Positions 26,255 to 36,450 of a DNA stretch of 64,000 nucleotides are shown piece after piece. The notes under the pieces were generated by a model. That model did not search any database. It had not been told where the DNA came from and worked only from the letters and a program-made list of their open reading frames with translations. Numbering within the stretch: the first letter of the stretch is position 1; each line of letters starts with the position of its first letter. The DNA is from CBDDDW01 sp965226805 (lineage in GTDB: Bacteria > Chloroflexota > Dehalococcoidia > Lucifugimonadales > JAGWBF01): contig CBDDDW010000021.1 in the NCBI GenBank assembly GCA_965226805.1, positions 1 through 64,000 of the forward strand, read 5' to 3'. The position numbers were made by a program, and so were the translations under genes.

Positions 26255-26656
26255 ATGACCCAGGTAGAGGATCAGGCCAGCCAAGCTGAGGAGCGAAGCC
26301 AGGAGACACGAAGCTTCGTGCGTCAGGTCCGTGCAGCGACCCGCCGTAAGTATACCCCTGAAGAGAAGATCCGCATCGTCTTGGAGGGGTTCAGACGGGA
26401 GACTACCGTTAATGACCTGTGCCGACGGGAAGGAATCAAACCCCACTCCTACTACGCCTGGACGAAGGGGTTCATGGAAGCTGGGAAGGAGAGGTTGACT
26501 CGGGACAGTGTGCGTGATGCGACCCGGCAAGAGATAGAGCAGCTCAAGCGGGAGAACAGAGAACTGAAGCAGCTGGTGGGTGAGTTGTCCCTGGAGTTGC
26601 ACCGCTTCAAAAAAACAGCTCTGCCGCCCCTACACGACAACGGCACCGTCGCATGA
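26255..26656 (+). CDS. IS3-family OrfA (helix-turn-helix)
   Basis: A 133-residue DNA-binding subunit: HTH of the transposase-8 type (YTPEEKIRIVLEGFRRE...LCRREGIKPHSYYAWTKGF) followed by a leucine-zipper-like coiled coil (IEQLKRENRELKQLVGELSLEL). The start is ATG 26255 (GGAG 8 nt upstream). Near the end, seven A (RFKK codons) provide a slippery site: a -1 shift there reads KKNSSAAPTRQRHRRM straight into orfB, giving an OrfAB fusion, the usual way IS3 elements make their active transposase. Confidence 0.9.
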   Translation: MTQVEDQASQAEERSQETRSFVRQVRAATRRKYTPEEKIRIVLEGFRRETTVNDLCRREGIKPHSYYAWTKGFMEAGKERLTRDSVRDATRQEIEQLKRENRELKQLVGELSLELHRFKKTALPPLHDNGTVA

Positions 26657-27672
26657 GCGTAGTGGAACAATCGAAGGTCGTGGCTGAGGTGGAGCGACAT
26701 GGTAGAGGGAAGAACAGGCGACTCAGGGAGCTTGGCATTTCCAGGAGCACGTATTATTGGTGGAGGTGGAGGCACCGGCAGGGTAGTTGGGAGGGTACGG
26801 AAGGAACTGAGAGGCCCTGGAATCGCCTGCGTCCAGAAGAGGAGGCAGTAGTGCTGGCGGCAGCCCGTGGGATGCCGACCTGGCGAAGCCGGCAGTTGGC
26901 GGCTTCGCTCACCGACCACAGAGGCCTATCGGTCTCCGCCTCCACAGTCTATCGTATTCTGAGACGGGAGGGTCTGGTGAAACGGATCGAATACCAGTTG
27001 GCAGCGAGCAAAGAGTACCAGCACAAGACCACAGGGCCCCACCAGCTGTGGGCCACCGATGCCTCCTACTTCCGTGTAGTGGGATGGGGCTACTACTACC
27101 TCGTGACGGTGATGGACGACTACTCCCGGTTCATCTTGGCCTGGAAGGTGCAACGGGACATGACGGCCAACTCCCTCATAGAGGTGGTCCAGGAAGCTGT
27201 TGACTCTACTGGTATGACTGATGTACCTCTGGAGGATCGGACCAAGCTCCTCTCAGATAATGGCTCAGGTTATGTATCGCGGGCCTTCCGCGAGTACATG
27301 CGGGTGGTGGGCATTCGCCACGTCCTGGCAGCACCCTATCACCCTCAGACCAACGGGAAGCTGGAGAGATATCACCGAACCCTGAAAGACGACATTAACC
27401 AGGTGCCATACGAGGTGGTGGAAGACCTGGAGGCGGCCATCCGGGACTTCGTCGAGTTCTACAACTACCGAAGATATCATCAGGCGCTCAGGGTTGTAAC
27501 TCCGGCTGACGTGCTGGAAGGCCGTCTGGAGGCAATTCTAGCCCAGAGGAAGGAGGTACAGCGAGAGACTTTTGACCGGCGGAGGCGGTACAATCAGGAG
27601 GTCAGAGAAACCCTCAAACCAGGAGCTTCTTCACCCCAATCTCTCGGACCCAGAACTGTCCAAAACCGCTGA
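26653..27672 (+). CDS. IS3-family OrfB (rve integrase-core transposase)
   Basis: A 339-residue catalytic subunit with HTH_21 (LRELGISRSTYYWW) and the DDE integrase core: first Asp in WATDASYFRV, second Asp in LLSDNGSGYVS, Glu in NGKLERYHRTLK. It overlaps orfA by 4 nt (ATGA) and its stop codon lies inside the right terminal repeat. It seems intact and, with the upstream A7 slip site, potentially active. Confidence 0.92.
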   Translation: MSVVEQSKVVAEVERHGRGKNRRLRELGISRSTYYWWRWRHRQGSWEGTEGTERPWNRLRPEEEAVVLAAARGMPTWRSRQLAASLTDHRGLSVSASTVYRILRREGLVKRIEYQLAASKEYQHKTTGPHQLWATDASYFRVVGWGYYYLVTVMDDYSRFILAWKVQRDMTANSLIEVVQEAVDSTGMTDVPLEDRTKLLSDNGSGYVSRAFREYMRVVGIRHVLAAPYHPQTNGKLERYHRTLKDDINQVPYEVVEDLEAAIRDFVEFYNYRRYHQALRVVTPADVLEGRLEAILAQRKEVQRETFDRRRRYNQEVRETLKPGASSPQSLGPRTVQNR

Positions 27673-28408
27673 CACCCAACAGTAAGCCGCCCAAGAATGG
27701 CCCGTAGGGGATGACGTCCTGCCTCTGCTTGATCTTGGACACCAGCAGGACCACCGCCACCACCCCAACCAAAAAGCTGGCGAGGTAAAGGGGGACCGAA
27801 ACCTCTGGGAACCCGATGACCAATCCAACCAGCATGCCCAGCTTCAGATCGCCGAATCCAAATCTGCTGTTGATCGCCATCGAAACCAGCCAGATAAAAA
27901 CCATCGCGCCGAAACCCAATGCCCCTCCCCCCACGACGCTCACGTAGGCCTCACCCAGGCTTCTATCTTCGGCTGCAGGCCCGATTGGCGCGGCGGCGAA
28001 GGCCAGGAGAATTCCTGGGTAGACCACCACGTTAGGGATAATAGTCCACTCCATGTCTATCACAATAATCATCAGGAACAGGCTTCCGTAGGCCAGAATG
28101 ACCCCGGCGAGCGGGGTCATTCCAAAGCGATAGATCACGAGGCCGAAGAAGGCCCCCATGGCGATTTCCACCGTCAGACGGCGCATGGGAATCGCGGCCT
28201 CGCAATTCCCACATCTACCCCTGAGCCATATGTAACCAAGCACGGGTATCTGGATCGGAAGTGCAAGGCGGCGCAGACAGGAGTTACAGGTCGCGACCGG
28301 GGCCCTCAATACCGGAAGACCACGGGGTATACGGTCGATATTCAGGTTGAGAATTCCTCCCAGCGCCAGCCCCAATAGGGACATACCAACCAGAACGGAG
28401 GCGTCCAA
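27614..28408 (-). pseudogene. Type IV prepilin peptidase, C-terminus replaced by IS sequence
   Basis: A membrane aspartyl protease that cleaves and methylates type IV prepilins. It has the N-terminal zinc-like site CNSC...CGNC (methylase domain), the catalytic Asp in VIDMEWTIIP and the second in FGFGDLKLG, and multiple helices. The conserved IPYGPFLGG near the end is kept, but the last 20 or so codons, from LLLGVSGFG on, lie within the terminal repeat of the IS (ending at 27681), so the final native helix is lost. The start appears to be TTG 28408 (AGGAG upstream). Activity is uncertain. No pilin genes are in the window. Confidence 0.8.
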
Positions 28409-28605
28409 CGGATCGTTCCATCTCCTCTTTTGTGGCTACGTATGATACCTTAGCCTGACAGACCAAGGGCCCGCAAGGCTACTGCGATTCACAATAAAGT
28501 CTCCCGTGTGGTACAATTTGCTCCGCCCTGTGCCTCAACGCCGAAGAGAGGACCTGCCGCCGAACACAGCCCGATCAATATGGCGGAGGGGACCAACGAA
28601 GGCAG

Positions 28606-29316
28606 ATGGTTAAAGCAGTTTTTTTCGACTTCTACAACACCCTCGTGTACTTTTGGCCTCCTCTGGATGAAATTCAACAAGCATCCTGCAGAGAGCTGGG
28701 ACTAAACGTATCCAAGGCCGGGATCAGAAAGGGTTACTCTCTGGCCGACGAATATATGAGCAGTGAGAACGCGAAAATCCCCCTGGCGGAGCGGTCCGGC
28801 GAGGAACGAGACCGCTTTTTCGCCGAGTACGAGAGGATAATTCTTAAGGGCGCCGGGTTGGACGTGACGATACAGCTTTCCGAGCAAGTATGGCAGATGG
28901 CTACCAACGTGCCGAAGGACTTTTCCCTTTTTGACGATGTGGTGCCGGCGTTGGAGCTCCTGAAGAAGCGAGGTATCATCCTGGGGGTTATATCGAATCT
29001 CCGGCGCAGCATGGATGACCTATGCAAGCAGCTGGGCCTCGACCCCTACATGGACTTTTGCGTCACCTCCTCGGACGCCGGGGCGGAAAAGCCCCACCCG
29101 CCTATCTTTCTCGCCGCCCTTCAGAAGGCCCACGTGGATGCCGTAGACGCGGTCCACGTGGGCGACCAATACCAGGCGGACGTGCAGGGGGCCAAGGCTG
29201 TGGGGATAGTGCCCGTGCTTCTGGACCGTGAGGGCTTTCACTCAGAGGTCAACGACTGCGCCAAGATCACCGCCCTACCCGAGCTAGACGACCTTTTCGC
29301 CGAGGGGCTGATTTAA
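28606..29316 (+). CDS. HAD-family hydrolase
   Basis: A 236-residue haloacid dehalogenase-like phosphatase. Motif I is FFDFYNTL (nucleophile D8, with Tyr in place of the second Asp, as in many dehalogenase-type members), motif II VISNLRRS, motif III Lys in AEKPHPPIF, motif IV HVGDQYQADVQGA. An alpha-helical C1 cap lies between motifs I and II. The substrate is unknown. The start is ATG 28606 with GAAGG just upstream. It converges on mfd. Confidence 0.9.
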   Translation: MVKAVFFDFYNTLVYFWPPLDEIQQASCRELGLNVSKAGIRKGYSLADEYMSSENAKIPLAERSGEERDRFFAEYERIILKGAGLDVTIQLSEQVWQMATNVPKDFSLFDDVVPALELLKKRGIILGVISNLRRSMDDLCKQLGLDPYMDFCVTSSDAGAEKPHPPIFLAALQKAHVDAVDAVHVGDQYQADVQGAKAVGIVPVLLDREGFHSEVNDCAKITALPELDDLFAEGLI

Positions 29317-29438
29317 CACATCTAGCTTAGCTTAACCCATAGAGGACGAGTCCCGGGACCCTTTCAATTTAACCCGGTCCGCAAGTTTATCTCGCGTCAC
29401 TCAGAGTGCCCCGGCGGGTGCCAACAGTCTCCGAGAAT

Positions 29439-32400
29439 CTACCCAGGCACGGCCACTGAAGGCAGTTGCTCCCGGAAGGCGATAAGCCTCTCGAGGACCC
29501 CCGTCAGACTCTCCTTCCAGCCGTCTCCGGCCCCCCGGACGCTGAACTGGACCTGCTGGTTGCCCACCCGGACCAGAGGGCCGAGCGCCTTCTCCAGAGG
29601 GGTTTTGGCACCTCCCACAGATTCACTCAAGCTGATGGTGGCTGTGGCCCCTGACTGGGTGATGGACTCCACTCCAGCCTCCTTTGCCAGCAGCTTCAGG
29701 TCCACCAAGTACAGGAGATTGTCCAGCGGCCCGGACATCGGGCCGAAGCGGTCGCGGAGCTCCTCGCGTATGTCCTCGATTTGCTCCCTACCACGGACCT
29801 TGGTGAGCCGTTGATAGACCGCCAGACGCGTCGGCAGGTGGGATATGTAGGTGTCGGGAATGTGGGCGGACAGCTTCAGACTCACCCGTGCCTGGCTTTC
29901 CTCGGCCCCCCGCTCCAGGCTGGAGACTGAAATACCTTCCTGATTCGCTCTTGTCTCTTCTACAGCTTGATTTAGCAGCTGGGTATATAGCTCGAACCCC
30001 ACGGCATGGATGTGCCCGCTCTGCTCGGGCCCCAGGATGTTACCGGCCCCGCGTATCTCCAGGTCTCGCATCGCGATCCTGAATCCCGCACCTAGCTCTG
30101 TGGCCTCCAGTATCGCCTGCAGCCGTCGGCGTGCGCCCTCGGTCACTCTCGTGCCTCGCGGAATCAACAGGTAGGTATGGGCTCTGTGTCCACCACGCCC
30201 CACGCGACCTCTGAGCTGATACAGCTGCGACAGCCCGAACCGATCGGATCTGTCGATGATAAGGGTGTTGGCGTTAGGAATGTCCAGGCCCGACTCGATG
30301 ATCGTGGTACACACCAACACGTCCACCCGACCCTCGGAGAAGTCCACCATGACTTCCTCCAGGTCGGACTCGTTGAGGCGGCCATGCCCGACGGCAATCC
30401 TCGCCTGGGGGACCAGCTTCTTGAGGCCGTCGGCCACCCGCTGTATGGTTTGCACGCGGTTGTGGAGAAAAAACACCTGGCCTCCCCGTTCGATCTCCCT
30501 CAGGATGGCCTCCTTGATCACATCTTCGTTGTACTCGGACACATAGGTCTTAACAGGTTGCCGCTCTTCGGGGGGCGTTTCCATTGTGCTCATGTCTCTT
30601 ATACCCGACAGGCCCATATACAGCGTGCGGGGGATGGGGGTGGCGCTCAGGGTCAGCAGGTCTACTTCGCGGCGCATGCGCTTTAGGGTCTCCTTGTGGG
30701 CTACGCCGAACCGCTGCTCTTCATCGACCACTACAAGGCCCAGGTTCTTGAACTTCACGTCCTTCTGGAGGAGCCGGTGGGTACCTATCACTATGTCCAC
30801 CGTGCCCAGTTTGAGACCCTCGATAACTTCCTTCTGCTCGGCACGTGTACGGAAGCGGCTGAGCACCTCAACCCGCACCGGGAAGGGGCCCAGCCTCTCG
30901 CTAAAGGTATCGTAGTGCTGCTGCGCGAGGACCGTGGTAGGGACCAGAATGCCGACCTGCATGCCGTCGCTTACGACCTTGAAACCAGCCCTCAGCGCCA
31001 CCTCCGTTTTCCCGTAGCCCACATCGCCGCAGACAAGCCGGTCCATGGGCCGCGAAAGCTCCATATCTCTTTTGACTTCTTGGATGGTCCCCTGCTGGTC
31101 CAGAGTCTCCTCATAGGGGAAAGAGTCCTCAAGCTCCTGCTGCCAGGGCGAGTCAGGAGAGAAACTGTGACCCTCGGCAATCTGCCGCGCGACATGAAGT
31201 TCCAGCAGCTCTTGTGCCAGCGCTCGGGCCGAGTTCTTCACCCTCTCTTTGACCCTGCTCCATTCAGCCGTACCCAGGCGCGTTAAGGTGGGAGACTGGT
31301 CATTGGGAGCCTGATAGGGGGAGACCCTGTCCAGGTGCTCCGTTGGTACGTATAGCTTGTCTCCACCGGCGTATTCCAGAGCGAGGAACTCCCTCATCTC
31401 ACCCTCGGACTCCATGTTAACCGAGCCGGCGAAACGGGCGACCCCATGGTCTACATGGACAACGTAGCGTCCAGGCACGAGCTCTGAAAGGAATTCCTCC
31501 CGCTTGACTGGGGTCCTCCCCCTTCGCCGGCGCTCTTTGGTCGTTCCGAACAGCTCGGAATCGGTGAGCAGTGTTAGCCCGCCGCCCCTAACGGGCAGCG
31601 ACCAGCCTTCTCTGACAGTGGCGGACAAAAGGGTGACGCTCCCGAGAGGTGGAAGGTCCCCGAGGGCGCCAACCACGCTCCCGCCCACGCCCCCTTCCTC
31701 AAGCAACTCCGAAAGACGGCGGGCGTGCCGGCTCGCTACGACAATCCTGGTGCCCTCTTTCAGGACCCCTGCGAGGTTGCCGGCTAACTGGCCCAGACCG
31801 CTATGGTATGAGGGCGCCGGCTCGAAATCGAACCCGTCATCCCCACCAGAGCCGCCCGTTATCAGAACCCGGGGCCTCTGCTCCAGAGTGGAGCTGAACT
31901 CCCGCCAGGAAAACTGTGGCGATGGGAAGTTGGCGGGAAGCTCGCCCCGGGTTTCTCGGGTGGCCCTCAGTTGGTCGGCACGGGCTGCCAAACTAAGTGC
32001 CTCTGATTCTATCTCCCCTTCCCTGTAGAGTACCAGAAGTCCTCCGAGAGGGAGGTGGTCAATGACGCAGCCATGGTTTAGCAACCCGTTATAAAAGGGA
32101 AGTTCGTCGATCTCCTGGCCGGCGAACAAGGAGGCGAGCTCATCCTGGATGCGATCCGCCGCTGCGGGAGTACATCGGGCAAGATTGATCCTGCTGATCA
32201 GATCCGAGACTCGATCCCTGTCCCCGAGAGAAGGGACGACCTCCCTCGCCGGTATGATATTTACCTGCTCGACTTTGCGGACCGACCTTTGAGAGACTGG
32301 GTCGAAAAGGCGGATCCCGTCGATCTGGTCGCCCCACAGCTCTATCCTGGCTGGCAGAGGGGAGGAGGCAGAGTATATGTCTATGATCCCGCCTCTCAGG

Positions 32401-32966
32401 CTGAAAGTCCCGGGCACCTCCACGCCTTCCTCTCTACGATAGCCAAGATCAACCCACCTTGAGAACAACTCCCCCAGCCTTACCCGTTCTCCCACCTTCA
32501 GCGTGTGCCACCCCTCCCTGAGTCCTTGCGGCGCGAGAGTCTTCCCGAGGGAGGCCGCAGTAGAGGCGACCACGAACGGGGGCCTTTCCCCCTCATAGGC
32601 TGCGGTGGCGTCTCCCTTGCCGTTCCAGGCAAGGGCAGCCAATACACGCATCCGCTCGTTGTTGGTGGCCGCGTCGACCACCAGGCGTTCGAAAGGAAGC
32701 AGGTCCGGCTCCGAGAATAGGTAAACGGGAGCTTCCTCACCTAAATACGCAAGGACCTGATCGTGGAGACGTCGGGCGTCCTCGGGGCGGGGCACGATGA
32801 CCAGGAATGGAGCCTCCAGGTGGTGCCACATGGCGGACAGTATGAACGGCCTGGCGGCCTCCAGAGCCTCCACCTGTTGGAGCGTCTGCCCCGACCGCAC
32901 ACCTTCCAGGAGGCGCTGGTAGGCAGGATGACTGCCTATAAGCTCGAAAAGTCCGGTGAGGCTCAT
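29439..32966 (-). CDS. mfd: Transcription-repair coupling factor
   Basis: A 1175-residue ATP-dependent translocase that removes stalled RNA polymerase and recruits UvrA. In order: UvrB-like N-terminal module, the RNA-polymerase-interaction domain (VPGRYVVHVDHGVARFAG...DKLYVPTEHLDRVSPYQ), helicase motifs (CGDVGYGKTEVALRA, VVVDEEQRFGVAHKE, LSATPIPRTLYMG, LIIDRSDRFGLSQLYQLRGRVGR) and the TRCF C-terminal domain. Apparently full length. The start is ATG 32966. Confidence 0.97.
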   Translation of the reverse strand: MSLTGLFELIGSHPAYQRLLEGVRSGQTLQQVEALEAARPFILSAMWHHLEAPFLVIVPRPEDARRLHDQVLAYLGEEAPVYLFSEPDLLPFERLVVDAATNNERMRVLAALAWNGKGDATAAYEGERPPFVVASTAASLGKTLAPQGLREGWHTLKVGERVRLGELFSRWVDLGYRREEGVEVPGTFSLRGGIIDIYSASSPLPARIELWGDQIDGIRLFDPVSQRSVRKVEQVNIIPAREVVPSLGDRDRVSDLISRINLARCTPAAADRIQDELASLFAGQEIDELPFYNGLLNHGCVIDHLPLGGLLVLYREGEIESEALSLAARADQLRATRETRGELPANFPSPQFSWREFSSTLEQRPRVLITGGSGGDDGFDFEPAPSYHSGLGQLAGNLAGVLKEGTRIVVASRHARRLSELLEEGGVGGSVVGALGDLPPLGSVTLLSATVREGWSLPVRGGGLTLLTDSELFGTTKERRRRGRTPVKREEFLSELVPGRYVVHVDHGVARFAGSVNMESEGEMREFLALEYAGGDKLYVPTEHLDRVSPYQAPNDQSPTLTRLGTAEWSRVKERVKNSARALAQELLELHVARQIAEGHSFSPDSPWQQELEDSFPYEETLDQQGTIQEVKRDMELSRPMDRLVCGDVGYGKTEVALRAGFKVVSDGMQVGILVPTTVLAQQHYDTFSERLGPFPVRVEVLSRFRTRAEQKEVIEGLKLGTVDIVIGTHRLLQKDVKFKNLGLVVVDEEQRFGVAHKETLKRMRREVDLLTLSATPIPRTLYMGLSGIRDMSTMETPPEERQPVKTYVSEYNEDVIKEAILREIERGGQVFFLHNRVQTIQRVADGLKKLVPQARIAVGHGRLNESDLEEVMVDFSEGRVDVLVCTTIIESGLDIPNANTLIIDRSDRFGLSQLYQLRGRVGRGGHRAHTYLLIPRGTRVTEGARRRLQAILEATELGAGFRIAMRDLEIRGAGNILGPEQSGHIHAVGFELYTQLLNQAVEETRANQEGISVSSLERGAEESQARVSLKLSAHIPDTYISHLPTRLAVYQRLTKVRGREQIEDIREELRDRFGPMSGPLDNLLYLVDLKLLAKEAGVESITQSGATATISLSESVGGAKTPLEKALGPLVRVGNQQVQFSVRGAGDGWKESLTGVLERLIAFREQLPSVAVPG

Positions 32967-33108
32967 GAGGCTATATTGACCGAGAGGCTAATGCCATGAG
33001 GTTTCCGCACCCCATCTTTGACATTCCAAGCTATGGACTTCTGGGAGAAGCATGGATACATGACTTCAAACGAATTCGCGGGAAGGAGGCAACGTCCCCG
33101 GCCACGAA

Positions 33109-33333
33109 TCACGCGCCAGACTGGCTGAGCCGATTCCTGGCATCGACCAAGGATACTAATGTTCCCGGAGGTGTCTTCAGGTTGATCGCATCATCCTGCT
33201 TGTGGTTAAGGTCATGCCACTCAACGACGACGCGCTGCACGGCCGACACCAGAGCCCGCTGGTCCTCGTTCAAATTACTCTCCTCGGACAGGGACCGCAG
33301 CGCCAGTTCCACCTTGTCGAAAGCTGAACTCAT
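33109..33333 (-). CDS. Small hypothetical protein
   Basis: A 74-residue acidic helical protein starting at ATG 33333, chosen for GGGAGG 5 nt upstream (an earlier in-frame start at 33426 lacks a site). Sequence such as FDKVELALRSLSEESNLNEDQRALVSAVQRVVVEW suggests two amphipathic helices. No known motif. The intergenic stretches on both sides (32967-33108 and 33334-33636) hold nothing else I can support. Confidence 0.5.
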   Translation of the reverse strand: MSSAFDKVELALRSLSEESNLNEDQRALVSAVQRVVVEWHDLNHKQDDAINLKTPPGTLVSLVDARNRLSQSGA

Positions 33334-33636
33334 CCCAACCTCCCGGCGCGATAAGGGACCGGGCCTGTTCCGGCAGAAGCTTGGAGCCACGGAACTCGCC
33401 CACTCTGACTCATGAGTAACCGACACATCATCATCGGTACTTCTCCCTGCTCAGAGGGACATGGGCGGAACTCTATTCGTCTCAACGGCATTTGTGTCCG
33501 CGATGGGCGGCACCGGACACTACGCGAAAATCTGGGTGGCGCCGTCCAATCGGCCACACCAAACACAGCCTGACTTTCCTGCGCTCTGCAGCACGCGCCT
33601 TAGTGAGGGCTGGATCGAGCAATGCCTCCCGTGGAT

Positions 33637-33915
33637 CTAAGTGGAATACTGCGAGCCTCCGCCGATAGCTGGTACGAAATGCACTTCGCAATCCTCTTCA
33701 AGCTTCTCCAGCAGACCCATGCGGGCCAGGTCTCCGTCGATGGCCACGGTGACGTTGGACCTCAGGCGCCCTTCCTCAACCAGGCGCTCCTTCATCCCAG
33801 GGTAGAGTTTCTCCAGCTCTTCGACTACCTGCCGGACGCTAGTCGCCTCGATGGTCACCTGCTTGACGCCACCGCTAACCGGTTGAAGCATCGTAGGGAT
33901 GAAGACGGTGGCCAC
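33637..33915 (-). CDS. MoaD/ThiS-family ubiquitin-like sulfur carrier
   Basis: A 92-residue beta-grasp protein (MATVFIPTMLQPVSGG...VRQVVEELEKLYPGMKERL...FVPAIGGGSQYST). The family needs a C-terminal Gly-Gly; here GGG is followed by SQYST, so it would have to be trimmed or is used in another way. Last gene of the molybdenum-hydroxylase operon, 4 nt after the Mo subunit, so a role in supplying sulfur for the molybdopterin or the Mo-sulfido ligand is plausible. Confidence 0.82.
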   Translation of the reverse strand: MATVFIPTMLQPVSGGVKQVTIEATSVRQVVEELEKLYPGMKERLVEEGRLRSNVTVAIDGDLARMGLLEKLEEDCEVHFVPAIGGGSQYST

Positions 33916-33919
33916 GCCG

Positions 33920-36196
33920 CTAGCTCCTCTGTGTCTTCCACAGGGCTTCGAGCACTTTGCCGGGGCTCATGGGAAGCTCCCGCAGTCGAACGCCTGTGGC
34001 ATCGTAAATCGCGTTTGCGATTGCCGCCATCGGGGGCACAATGGGAACCTCTCCTACTCCCCTGGCGCCGTACCGGTGGCCCGGATTTGCGACTTCCACT
34101 ATTACCGTGTCTATCATGGGAAGGTCGAGACTTGTGGGCATCCGGTAGTCCAGAAGGCTGGAGTTCATCATCTGGCCGGCGTCGTCGAAGAAATACTCCT
34201 CGTTGAGAGCCCAGCCGATACCCTGGACCACGCCCCCTTGAATTTGACCCTCAACGTAGCTGGGATGGATGGCTTTTCCTGCGTCCTGGTTGGCGGTATA
34301 GCGAAGGATTTCGACTTTGCCAGTATCCGTGTCGACTTCTACATCGACGATATGGGTAGCGAATGTAGACCCTACCCCCGGCGCAGCGAGGCTGGAGTGG
34401 CCAGTAATATCGCCGCCCGTTGACACAAGCTGCCCGGCCAGCTCCTTGAAGGTCATCTGAAGATTGGGGTCCGATCTGTGGGAGAAAATACCCTCGTCAT
34501 ACTCAACGTTCTCTTCGGGTGTGTCCCAGATCAGCGCCGCCCGCTCAGCCATCTGCTTATTTACGTCATCGGCGGCCACGATAGCGGCCCAACCGGTGGC
34601 GTAGGCGGTCCGGCTCCCTCCGGTGATCTCCGTGAAGCCAACCGAGTCGGTATCCACCACGGTGGGTTTGACATCCTCGTAGGGGATGCACAGCGTCTCG
34701 GCCGCCTGCATAGCGATGGCCGCCCGAGTGCCACCGATGTCAACAGAGCCTTCGATAAGGTTTACGCTACCGTCGGGGTTCACTGTGATGTTGCAGCTGG
34801 ACGTCATCCCACCGTTGATCCAAAAGCCTGAAGCGACTCCCCGACCCCGGTGCTTGCCTTCAAGCCGAGTTTTGTAGTGCTCGTGGTCCCTTGCTGCCTC
34901 CAGGCACTCGACGTTCCCGATGAGTTTGTGGATCGGTCCCTCTATACGGCGGGTCCCCTCTTTCGATGCATTACGCAAACGGAACTCGATGGGGTCCATG
35001 TCCAGCTTTTCGCAAATCTGATCCACCACCGCCTCCACGGCGAAAGCCGCTTGAGGGGCGCCCGGCGCCCGGTAGGCCGTGGTCTTGGGAGTGGTCATCA
35101 CCACATCGTAGCCGTCAATCCGGCCATTAGGGAAGTCGTAGCAGGCAAACGCACACATGGCTGCCACGCCAACGGGAGAGCCTGGATAGGCGCCGGCCTG
35201 CATGGCGAAAGACCCCTCGATGGCCGTGAGCTCGCCGCTCTTGGTTGCGCCCATCTTGACCTTCATCCAACTACCTGGCGCCGGCCCAGAGCACTCAAAC
35301 ACCTCGGCGCGGGTCATCACCAGCTTGATGGGGACCCCTGTCTTCCTGGAGAGCAGCGCAGCCAGCGGTTCTAGGTAAATAGGGATCTTGCCACCAAAGC
35401 CGCCGCCTATCTCCGTCGGAGTTACTTTAATCTGTGAGACAGGGTGTCTCAGGAGTTCAGCAAGGCTCCGGCGCACCCCAAACGCCCCCTGGGTGGCACA
35501 CCAGACATCCAGCTGGCCATCCTTGTTCCAGAATGCGGTGGCGGCGTGGGGCTCGATGTAGCCCTGATGAACGGCTGCTGTCTCGAATTCGTGCTCCACC
35601 ACAACATCCGCCTCTGCGAACCCCTTTTTGACATCACCCAACTCGTGCCTGAAATGTTCGGCGATGTTGCTTGGCTTATTAGAGGTCCCTTCAAGGTCTT
35701 TCGTGAACAGGTCATCATGCAACAGAGGAGCGTCTTCCCTCATCGCCTCTCGGACGCTTAGCACTGGCGGCAGCACCTCGTATTCCACCTTGATTAGTTT
35801 GACCGCCTCCTCGGCGCAGTGAGGGTCCACGGCGGCCACGGCGGCCACGGCGTGGCCCTTGAAGAGTACCTTGTCACTGGCGAGGACGTGGTCGCTGATC
35901 CGCTTGTATTTGGTGTCATTCCCCAGGTCCTCCTGGGAGAAGGCCCCCAGGGGCATGTCTTTCCAAGTTATCACAGCCTTTACACCGGGGTAGGCCTCCG
36001 CTTCGCTGGTGTCGACGGACTTGATGCGGGCGTGAGCGTGAGGGCTCCTCAATACCTTAGCGTGTAGCAGGCCCATCAGCTGTATGTCCGCACCATACTG
36101 GGCCCGCCCAGTGACCTTATCTACACCGTCGGGCCGGATATGCCGCTTTCCGACAACTTTGTACTCAACCTGGGATAACACTATGTTAGAAGCCAC
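33920..36196 (-). CDS. Molybdenum-hydroxylase large subunit, paralogue 2
   Basis: A 758-residue xanthine dehydrogenase/aldehyde oxidase-type Mo subunit. Residues 1-130 are the a/b hammerhead domain (VVGKRHIRPDGVDKVTGRAQYGADI); then the molybdopterin-binding domains with EIGGGFGGKIPIYLEP, TAYRAPGAPQAAFAVEAVVD and the catalytic-Glu region GARGVGEVPIVPP. The CoxL-type active-site AYXCSFR is absent, so it is not a form I CO dehydrogenase. It closely resembles the neighbouring subunit (36451-38772), hence a tandem duplication. 254 nt separate them. Confidence 0.92.
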   Translation of the reverse strand: MASNIVLSQVEYKVVGKRHIRPDGVDKVTGRAQYGADIQLMGLLHAKVLRSPHAHARIKSVDTSEAEAYPGVKAVITWKDMPLGAFSQEDLGNDTKYKRISDHVLASDKVLFKGHAVAAVAAVDPHCAEEAVKLIKVEYEVLPPVLSVREAMREDAPLLHDDLFTKDLEGTSNKPSNIAEHFRHELGDVKKGFAEADVVVEHEFETAAVHQGYIEPHAATAFWNKDGQLDVWCATQGAFGVRRSLAELLRHPVSQIKVTPTEIGGGFGGKIPIYLEPLAALLSRKTGVPIKLVMTRAEVFECSGPAPGSWMKVKMGATKSGELTAIEGSFAMQAGAYPGSPVGVAAMCAFACYDFPNGRIDGYDVVMTTPKTTAYRAPGAPQAAFAVEAVVDQICEKLDMDPIEFRLRNASKEGTRRIEGPIHKLIGNVECLEAARDHEHYKTRLEGKHRGRGVASGFWINGGMTSSCNITVNPDGSVNLIEGSVDIGGTRAAIAMQAAETLCIPYEDVKPTVVDTDSVGFTEITGGSRTAYATGWAAIVAADDVNKQMAERAALIWDTPEENVEYDEGIFSHRSDPNLQMTFKELAGQLVSTGGDITGHSSLAAPGVGSTFATHIVDVEVDTDTGKVEILRYTANQDAGKAIHPSYVEGQIQGGVVQGIGWALNEEYFFDDAGQMMNSSLLDYRMPTSLDLPMIDTVIVEVANPGHRYGARGVGEVPIVPPMAAIANAIYDATGVRLRELPMSPGKVLEALWKTQRS

Positions 36197-36450
36197 AGGA
36201 TCATCTCCTTCACTACTTTGATTCCGGCAAGTACGGTCTCATATCGTGGGCCATCGGAGAAATTATAACATCGGTCTCGGTGGAATGTGCAGGCGCTTCC
36301 TCTGAAGAGGTCCCCAAGGGACCGATCAGCGGCCTCCGGCGCAAACCCCGCACCATGGCGGGATGGAGGCGTCTACCGTGTCGCCCGTCACGCGGCACGC
36401 CCTCGCTCCTCGACAGGGAAGGAGCGCAGTGCCGGCGTCACGGCGGCGAC

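Larger units (their letters stand above)
26143..27681 (+). mobile_element. IS3-family insertion sequence, copy 1 (complete)
   Basis: 1539 bp bounded by imperfect inverted repeats: TGTAGGGTGTCAGCG at 26143 and, on the other strand, TGTTGGGTGTCAGCG ending at 27681; the match extends about 26 bp (..TTGGACA). It starts with TG and ends with CA, as IS3 elements do, and encodes overlapping orfA and orfB. The flanks are different genes on each side, both truncated, and no 3-4 bp target duplication is seen (GTC versus GTA), so the present junctions probably arose by rearrangement rather than simple insertion. A second copy lies at 42791. Confidence 0.9.
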
